Source: Pseudomonadota bacterium (GTDB lineage Bacteria; Pseudomonadota; Alphaproteobacteria; Rhizobiales; Kaistiaceae). From it: 12,643 bases of DNA. The translations under genes were made by a program, and so were the position numbers. The notes below the pieces were generated by a model. It had not been told where the DNA came from. It was given only the letters and a program-made list of their open reading frames with translations, and searched no databases. Below are positions 6,128-10,940 of this stretch, piece by piece. Within the stretch, counting starts at the first letter, position 1. The number at the start of each line of letters is the position of its first letter. The DNA lies in contig JAEWAD010000410.1 of assembly GCA_023391905.1 (NCBI GenBank), forward strand, positions 1 through 12,643, read 5' to 3'.

Positions 6128-7089
6128 AAGGTCAGTCCATATGCGCTGACGTCCTTCACCGTACGGTGGAAGCGCAGCTTCTTCAGATATTCGAGCGGGT
6201 CCTTGGGCGCAACGAGAGCGCCGGGGGGCACGTTCAGCCAGTCGTAGAGGCGCGTCAGCAGGAAGCGCAGCGCCGAGCCGCGCGCGAGCAGCGGCAGCGC
6301 GGCGAGCTCCTCCGGCGTGAAGGGGCGGACCTTCTGGTAGCCGGCAAGAAGCGCGCGGGCCTTGGTGACGTTCAGCGAGCCGTCCGGCTCGAAGCACCAG
6401 GCGTTGAGGCACACCGCGACGTCATAGGCGAGGAAATCGTTGCAGGCGAAATAGAAGTCGATCACGCCCGACAGCGCGTCATGCAGGAAGAAGACGTTGT
6501 CGGGGAAGAGATCGGCATGGATCACGCCATGCGGCAGGGCGCTCGGCCAGGCGGCCTCGAGCAGGTCCAGCTCGGCCGCGATATCGGCGGCGAGGCCGGG
6601 CAGCACCTCGTCGGCGCGCGCCGAGGCACGGTCGAAGAGCGGGCGCCAGCCATCGACCGTGAGCGCGTTGCGGCGGGTGAGCTGGAAGCCTTCTCCGGCG
6701 ATATGCAGCTTGGCGAGCTCGGCGCCCACGGCCAGGCAGTGCTCGGCGCGCGGCCGGCGCACCCACATGCCCTGCAGGAAGGTGACGATCGCCGCCGGCC
6801 GGCCGGCCAGCGTGCCGAGCGCCTCACCGGTGCGATCGCGCACGGGCTGCGGGCAGGTGATGCCGCGATCGGCCAAATGATCCATCAACCCGATGAAGAA
6901 GGGGAGGTCGTTCGGATCAACCCGCTTCTCGTAGAGGGTGAGGATGTAGGGCCCCGCGTCGGTGACGAGCAGGTAGTTGGAGTTCTCGACACCCTCGGCG
7001 ATCCCCTTGATGGAGAGCACGGAGCCGATGTCGTAGCGCGCGACGAAGCATGCGAGTTCGTCGTCGGCGATCTCGGTATAGACGGCCAT
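6124..7089 (-). CDS. thrB: Homoserine kinase, APH-fold (ThrB2 type)
   Basis: A 321-residue kinase that phosphorylates homoserine to O-phosphohomoserine in threonine synthesis. It is of the alphaproteobacterial and pseudomonad type related to aminoglycoside phosphotransferases rather than the GHMP type of enteric bacteria. Visible motifs are IKGIAEGVENSNYLLVT (nucleotide loop region), the catalytic loop GVIHADLFPDNVFF with His191, Asp193 and Asn198, the metal-binding Asp211 in GVIDFYFACNDFLAYD, and a C-terminal block KDPLEYLKKLRFHRTVKDVSAYG typical of this ThrB group. ATG 7089 follows the ispH stop by 10 bp, and the stop overlaps the rnhA GTG. The position between ispH and rnhA is a common Rhizobiales order, which supports ThrB over another APH-like kinase. 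Confidence 0.95.
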   Translation of the reverse strand: MAVYTEIADDELACFVARYDIGSVLSIKGIAEGVENSNYLLVTDAGPYILTLYEKRVDPNDLPFFIGLMDHLADRGITCPQPVRDRTGEALGTLAGRPAAIVTFLQGMWVRRPRAEHCLAVGAELAKLHIAGEGFQLTRRNALTVDGWRPLFDRASARADEVLPGLAADIAAELDLLEAAWPSALPHGVIHADLFPDNVFFLHDALSGVIDFYFACNDFLAYDVAVCLNAWCFEPDGSLNVTKARALLAGYQKVRPFTPEELAALPLLARGSALRFLLTRLYDWLNVPPGALVAPKDPLEYLKKLRFHRTVKDVSAYGLTL

Positions 7090-7099
7090 CAGGGAAAGC

Positions 7100-8086
7100 T
7101 CATTCTGCGGCTGGAAGGCGGAGTTCGCGGGGCAGGTTGAAGGCGATCGTCTCTTCGGCGTTGCGCACGATCTCGACGGAGACCTCGTAGCGGGCGGCGA
7201 AGGCGTCGATCACTTCCTCGACCAGGATTTCGGGCGCCGACGCACCGGCGGTGACGCCGACCTTGCGGATGTCGCCGAGCTGCGCCCAGTCGATATCGGC
7301 GGCGCGCTGGATCAGCACGGAGACGGGGCAGCCCTCGCGCTCCGCAACTTCGCGCAGGCGCTGCGAGTTCGACGAGTTCGGCGCGCCGACGACGATCATC
7401 GCGTCGACGTCGCCGGCGATGCGCTTGACCGCTTCCTGCCGGTTGGTCGTCGCGTAGCAGATATCTTCCTTGTGCGGCGCGGTGATCGCCGGAAAGCGCT
7501 CGGTCAGCACCTTGACGATCGCCGAGGTGTCGTCGACCGACAGCGTCGTCTGGGTGATGAAGGCGAGCGCCTCGGGATTCTTGGGCGTGAAGGCGCGGGC
7601 ATCCTCGACCGTCTCGATCAGGGTCACGGTGCCGTCCGGCAGCTGGCCCATGGTGCCGATCACCTCGGGATGGCCGGCATGGCCGATCAGCACGATCTCG
7701 CGGTCGCGCTTGAAGTGGATCTGCGCCTCCTTGTGCACCTTGGAGACGAGCGGGCAAGTGGCGTCGAGGAAGAACATCTCGCGGGCGCGGGCGTCCTCGG
7801 GCACGGATTTCGGCACGCCATGCGCCGAGAACACGACCGGCTGGCCATCGTCGGGGATCTCGTCCAGCTCCTCGACGAAGACGGCGCCCTTGTCGCGCAG
7901 GCCGTCGACGACATAGCGGTTGTGGACGATCTCGTGCCGGACATAGACCGGCGCGCCGAAGCGCTGCAGCGCCAGCTCGACGATCTGGATGGCGCGGTCG
8001 ACGCCGGCGCAGAAGCCGCGCGGCGCGCAGAGCAGGATCTCAAGCGGCGGCTTGGGGGAGGCGGGAGAAATGGCGGCGTCGGCCAT
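7100..8086 (-). CDS. ispH: 4-hydroxy-3-methylbut-2-enyl diphosphate reductase
   Basis: IspH (LytB) performs the last step of the MEP pathway, reducing HMBPP to IPP and DMAPP with a [4Fe-4S] cluster. From ATG 8086 it has 328 residues. The three cluster cysteines are present: Cys26 (APRGFCAGVDRAI), Cys111 (FLDATCPLVSKVH) and Cys210 (EDICYATTNRQEAV). Also seen are His in EIVHNRYVV and FSAHGVPK, Glu in GHPEVIGTMGQ, and SSNSQRL. A 7-codon-longer start at ATG 8107 is open, but the promoter at 8116-8144 would begin transcription at about that codon. ATG 8086 has GAAGAG 6 nt upstream and is preferred. It is the first gene of the operon with thrB and rnhA. Confidence 0.96.
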   Translation of the reverse strand: MADAAISPASPKPPLEILLCAPRGFCAGVDRAIQIVELALQRFGAPVYVRHEIVHNRYVVDGLRDKGAVFVEELDEIPDDGQPVVFSAHGVPKSVPEDARAREMFFLDATCPLVSKVHKEAQIHFKRDREIVLIGHAGHPEVIGTMGQLPDGTVTLIETVEDARAFTPKNPEALAFITQTTLSVDDTSAIVKVLTERFPAITAPHKEDICYATTNRQEAVKRIAGDVDAMIVVGAPNSSNSQRLREVAEREGCPVSVLIQRAADIDWAQLGDIRKVGVTAGASAPEILVEEVIDAFAARYEVSVEIVRNAEETIAFNLPRELRLPAAE

Positions 8087-8115
8087 GCTGGGCTCTTCGA
8101 TCGACATGATTTGGG

Positions 8116-8144
8116 AATAGAGGGAGCAGGCGGGGTGCTGTCAA
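8116..8144 (-). promoter_or_regulatory. Sigma-70-type promoter of the ispH-thrB-rnhA operon
   Basis: On the - strand a perfect -35 hexamer TTGACA (8144-8139) is followed by a 17-bp spacer and TCTATT (8121-8116), close to the alphaproteobacterial -10 pattern. The predicted transcript start is about 8109, leaving a short leader of about 22 nt for the ATG at 8086 or a leaderless message for the ATG at 8107. Confidence 0.7.
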
Positions 8145-8252
8145 GCGCGTGCGGATGGAATCGGCCTTGTGCGGGCGCATGGATGATCTAGCGTGAGAGA
8201 TGGGCGGTGGAGGGACCGTCTCACAGAGGCCAAAAGCGCCGCGGGGGAATGA

Positions 8253-9044
8253 TTGCGAGTCTGGGTCTTTCACGGCATGCGCCGCACGGGCAACCACGTC
8301 ATCATCAACTGGACCGGCATCACCCGGTCGACCATCTTTTTCAACGACACGCTTCCCAAGGAAAAACGCCGCGCTCTGCTGGGCGAGGACGTCGCATCCG
8401 TGCCGTTCCGGCGTTGGCTGGCCCGCTCGTGCTCGCGCCGGTCCGTGCCCAAGCTTCTGGCCGGTCTCGGTCGGTTGATGCGCGGAGAGGTTTCCTTGAG
8501 CCTTGAGGACGGGCAACTCGATCGGCCGTTCCTGGTGGATTGGCCGAAGCAAAGGCGGGACATTCTGCTCATCCGCGACCCGTTCAACCTCTTTGCGAGC
8601 CGCATCTCCAAGGGGCGCGGCGGCCATCGCTCCTTCGGCAGGCAGAGGGTGGAAGACTATTTCCATGCCTCGATCGCGCTCTGGAAGCAGCATGCGCGCG
8701 AGTTCCTCGGTGACACGAACCATCTGCCCGGCCATGTCGGTGTGTTCTATGACCGCTGGATCATAGACGCCGACTATCGCCGTGAGGTCGCGGCCCGTCT
8801 GGGCATCGCGCCGGATGAGAGCGCTCTGGGCGTCGTCGCGAAGGAGGGGGGCGGAAGCTCCTTCGAGGGCCTGTCGCCGCTCGGCGCGGACGCTGTTCAG
8901 CGTCGACTCTCCCGCTATGAGCAACTGACCGGCGAGAACCGCGAGATGTTCAAGGTCGTCGCGGCCGATCCGGAAATCATCGCCCTGCGAGAACGTCTGT
9001 TGCAGCGGATGCCGGTGACCGGCATCGACCGGGCTGTTGCCTAG
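8253..9044 (+). CDS. Sulfotransferase-like protein, tandem paralogue 1
   Basis: A 263-residue protein. The start is TTG 8253, with GGGGGA 5 nt before it; this aligns codon for codon with the ATG starts of its two paralogues. Residues 7-16 (HGMRRTGNHV) occupy the place of the sulfotransferase 5'-phosphosulfate loop, and residues 104-117 (ILLIRDPFNLFASR) fit the 3'-phosphate motif with Arg and Ser in position. A second conserved block is KEGGGSSFEGLSPLG (197-211). A PAPS-dependent transfer of sulfate to a carbohydrate or lipid is inferred from fold motifs, not shown. There is no signal peptide or membrane helix, so it is presumably cytoplasmic. It is 73% identical to paralogue 2 (193 of 263, ungapped) and about 49% to paralogue 3. 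The exact family is not recognised; another P-loop transferase remains possible. Confidence 0.72.
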   Translation: MRVWVFHGMRRTGNHVIINWTGITRSTIFFNDTLPKEKRRALLGEDVASVPFRRWLARSCSRRSVPKLLAGLGRLMRGEVSLSLEDGQLDRPFLVDWPKQRRDILLIRDPFNLFASRISKGRGGHRSFGRQRVEDYFHASIALWKQHAREFLGDTNHLPGHVGVFYDRWIIDADYRREVAARLGIAPDESALGVVAKEGGGSSFEGLSPLGADAVQRRLSRYEQLTGENREMFKVVAADPEIIALRERLLQRMPVTGIDRAVA

Positions 9045-9151
9045 CCGGCGCCTGGCCGCGCGTGGCCCTGGAACTGGGCACGGCGGCCGGAAGTCTTACC
9101 CACTATTGAGCTTTGCCCACGCGGCGGCGACTTCCGAGGATCGGTCGAACA

Positions 9152-9943
9152 ATGAGGGTCTGGGCAATTCACGGCATGCGCCGGACAGGCAACCACGCCG
9201 TCATCAATTGGACGGGCATTCCGAATTCGACGCTCTTCTTCAATGACATCCTGACGAAGGAACAGCGTCGTGTCCTGCTGGGCGAAACCGTCGCTCCGCA
9301 CCGGTTTGGCCGGTGGCTGCTGCGGGCCAGCGCGCGCGGCGGAGCGAAGGGCTTTCGACGGGGGTGGCGCTGGCTTCTGCTTGGCAGGGTCGCGGTGAGC
9401 TTCGAGGATTGGCGTCTCGACACGCCGGCTCTCGTCGGATGGCCGAAGGCGCGACGCGACATCCTCATCGTTCGCGATCCCTTCAATCTGTTCGCCAGTC
9501 GCATCCAGATGCGTGGCGGCGGTCATCGCAATCTCGGTCGCGACCGGGTGGAAGATTACTTCCACGCCTCGATCGGGCTCTGGAAGCAGCATGCGCGCGA
9601 GTTTCTCGGTGACACCAGCCATCTGCCCGGCCATGTCGGGGTGTTCTATGACCGCTGGCTCGTCGATGCAGCGTACCGGCGAGAGGTCGCGACGAGCCTC
9701 GGCATCACGCCGGACGAGAGCGCCCTGGGCGTCGTCGCGAAAGAGGGGGGCGGAAGCTCGTTCGAGGGCCTGTCGCCGCTCGGCGCGGACGCCGCGCAGC
9801 GCCGGCTGTCCCGCTATGAGCAGCTGACAGGCGAGAACCGCGAGATGTTCGAGGTCGTCGCCGCCGATCCGGAGATCGTCGCGCTGCGCGAACGGCTGCT
9901 GCAGCTGATGCCGGCACCGGAAGATCGCCTCGCCGTCGCGTGA
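9152..9943 (+). CDS. Sulfotransferase-like protein, tandem paralogue 2
   Basis: A 263-residue protein starting at ATG 9152, with GAGGA (9136-9140) 11 nt upstream; an open stretch from 9113 does not align with the paralogues. The predicted nucleotide loop is HGMRRTGNHAVINW (residues 7-20), and the predicted 3'-phosphate motif is ILIVRDPFNLFASRI (104-118). The blocks LWKQHAREFLGDT and GGGSSFEGLSPLG are also present. The loop resembles the MRRTGTH segment of the Nod factor sulfotransferase NodH as I recall it, with Asn replacing Thr. The middle section (about 45-100) differs most from paralogue 1, and this is where many sulfotransferases contact the acceptor. It lies 107 bp after paralogue 1, with its own ribosome site, so it may not form a tight operon. 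Substrate unknown. Confidence 0.72.
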   Translation: MRVWAIHGMRRTGNHAVINWTGIPNSTLFFNDILTKEQRRVLLGETVAPHRFGRWLLRASARGGAKGFRRGWRWLLLGRVAVSFEDWRLDTPALVGWPKARRDILIVRDPFNLFASRIQMRGGGHRNLGRDRVEDYFHASIGLWKQHAREFLGDTSHLPGHVGVFYDRWLVDAAYRREVATSLGITPDESALGVVAKEGGGSSFEGLSPLGADAAQRRLSRYEQLTGENREMFEVVAADPEIVALRERLLQLMPAPEDRLAVA

Positions 9944-9960
9944 CCTCGGAGCGGCATCAT

Positions 9961-9974
9961 CGGCGGAGCCGCCG
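9961..9974 (+). terminator. Small GC hairpin after paralogue 2
   Basis: CGGCG-GAGC-CGCCG forms a 5-bp stem with a 4-nt loop, 17 nt after the stop of paralogue 2. No T tract follows, so it is at best a weak terminator. The rest of the 168-bp gap up to paralogue 3 contains an AT-richer patch with repeated CCAATT sequences. Confidence 0.3.
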
Positions 9975-10025
9975 TGCCGTCTGCCGCGGGGTCGCCGTCC
10001 CTAGGCTTGCATCCGTGGGATCGCT

Positions 10026-10054
10026 ACCAATTCTGGGTTGGTGGCCCAATTTGG
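10026..10054. promoter_or_regulatory. CCAATT-repeat patch upstream of paralogue 3
   Basis: The patch holds ACCAATTCTGG (10026-10036) and CCCAATTTGG (10045-10054), two similar elements 19 bp apart, and ACCAA/TTGGT form a 5-bp inverted repeat (10026-10042). It is the least GC-rich part of the intergenic region and lies about 60 bp before the gene start. A binding site is possible; no known regulator motif is recognised. Confidence 0.25.
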
Positions 10055-10111
10055 AATCGTTCTGCATCCTGAAAGCGCTGCGGGGGCGCTGCACGGGGCA
10101 CTGACGGATCC

Positions 10112-10903
10112 ATGAAGATCTGGGCATTCCACGGCATGCGGCGGAGCGGCAATCACGTCGTTCTGAACTGGACCGGTTTGACCGCATTCCCGTTTTTCAT
10201 GAACGACATCCGGCGCGACGATCAGTCGGCGAGACTGCTCGGCGACCCAGTCGCGTCGCCGGGCTTCTGGCGTTGGTTCCTGAGACTGTGCGCGCGCAAG
10301 CGCATGCGCGCGCCGCTCCGGCAGGACGGCAGGAGGCTGTTCCGCGGCGGGCTCTGCGTCAGTCTGGAGGATTGGTCCATCGAGGATCCGATCTTCGATC
10401 CATGGCCCGCGAATATCCGGCACATTCTTCTGGTCCGTGATCCGCTCAACATGTTCGCCAGCCGGATCCGCCGGTTCGAGGCGATGCACACCGCCTATGG
10501 CCAGGACCGAGCCCACGTCTATTTCGAGAACTCGATCGCGCTGTGGAAGTCGCATGCGCGCGAATTCCTCGGCGACACCCGTCATCTGCCGGGGCATGTC
10601 GGGATCTACTATGACAGCTGGCTGACCGATCCTGCCTATCGGGGCCGCATCGCCGCGCGGCTCGGCCTGGTGCCGGACGAGACGGCGCTCGGGATCGTTC
10701 CGCCGCATGGCGGCGGCAGTTCGTTCGAGGGGATGGCCCCACTCGGGGTCGATGCCGTCGAGCGGCGCCTGTCGCGGCACAGCCAGCTCCGCGACGACGA
10801 GCAGGCCCTGTTCGCCCGCATTCTCGGTGATCCGGAGCTTCTCGCGCTGCGCACGCGCGTGCTGGCCCAGGTCGGCATGACCGATGGGTTGCAGGCCGCC
10901 TGA
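10112..10903 (+). CDS. Sulfotransferase-like protein, tandem paralogue 3
   Basis: The third 263-residue copy, starting at ATG 10112 with only a weak GGAT ribosome site. It is the most diverged, about 49% identical to paralogue 1, with a one-residue shift in the middle and one residue fewer at the C-terminus. Yet it keeps the landmark blocks: HGMRRSGNHVVLNWTG (7-22, here with the more usual RSG), ILLVRDPLNMFASRI, ALWKSHAREFLGDT, LPGHVGIYYDSW and GGGSSFEGMAPLG. The regions around residues 60-100 and 118-138 differ most. A sulfotransferase-like P-loop fold is inferred. Its divergence suggests it split off before the duplication that made paralogues 1 and 2. It converges on the EAL gene, and the two stop codons lie in one hairpin. 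Confidence 0.7.
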   Translation: MKIWAFHGMRRSGNHVVLNWTGLTAFPFFMNDIRRDDQSARLLGDPVASPGFWRWFLRLCARKRMRAPLRQDGRRLFRGGLCVSLEDWSIEDPIFDPWPANIRHILLVRDPLNMFASRIRRFEAMHTAYGQDRAHVYFENSIALWKSHAREFLGDTRHLPGHVGIYYDSWLTDPAYRGRIAARLGLVPDETALGIVPPHGGGSSFEGMAPLGVDAVERRLSRHSQLRDDEQALFARILGDPELLALRTRVLAQVGMTDGLQAA

Positions 10904-10940
10904 CCAGCCGGCCACGTCCGCGGCCCGCCGTCCGGTCAGG
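10899..10940. terminator. Stem spanning the stops of paralogue 3 and the EAL gene
   Basis: CCTGACC (10899-10905) pairs perfectly with GGTCAGG (10934-10940). Both stop codons are within the arms, and an inner GGCC/GGCC stem (10910-10913 with 10922-10925) is possible. There is no T run. The 32-bp convergent gap leaves no room for another terminator, so it may serve both transcripts. Confidence 0.4.

Larger units (their letters stand above)
8253..9943 (+). repeat. Tandem gene duplication (paralogues 1 and 2)
   Basis: Two 792-bp units start 899 bp apart (8253 and 9152). Their proteins align without gaps. Identity is about 90% over residues 131-250 but only 5 of 20 over residues 61-80. Long stretches are near-identical at DNA level, for example around 8680-8706 and 9579-9605. 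The intervening 107 bp (9045-9151) shows no similarity to the sequence upstream of unit 1. Confidence 0.85.

Noticed and set aside
6166..7140. 324-codon open frame on the + strand across thrB
   Set aside because: It lies entirely opposite thrB and part of ispH, both firmly identified, and its composition (Gln, Arg, Glu, Gly-rich) is typical of antisense frames here.
7472..8191. 239-codon open frame on the + strand opposite ispH
   Set aside because: Antisense shadow of ispH, with no domain and skewed composition.
8207..8506. + strand open frame beginning before the TTG start of paralogue 1, including ATG 8249
   Set aside because: Its product lacks the conserved HGMRR and RDPFN blocks; the paralogue alignment places the real start at TTG 8253.
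8253..10903. Assigning the three paralogues as NodH (Nod factor sulfotransferase)
   Set aside because: The phosphosulfate loop is similar, but the remaining sequence does not match NodH as I recall it and no nod genes are nearby; only a general sulfotransferase-like call is supported.
8253..10903. CRISPR or phage-type repeat array
   Set aside because: The repetition consists of three full coding genes with codon-phased divergence; there are no short regular repeats and spacers.
10001..10915. 304-codon open frame on the - strand opposite paralogue 3
   Set aside because: Similar antisense frames appear opposite paralogues 1 and 2, as expected for duplicated GC-rich genes. The strand with sulfotransferase-like motifs, ribosome sites and equal 263-codon lengths is the real one.
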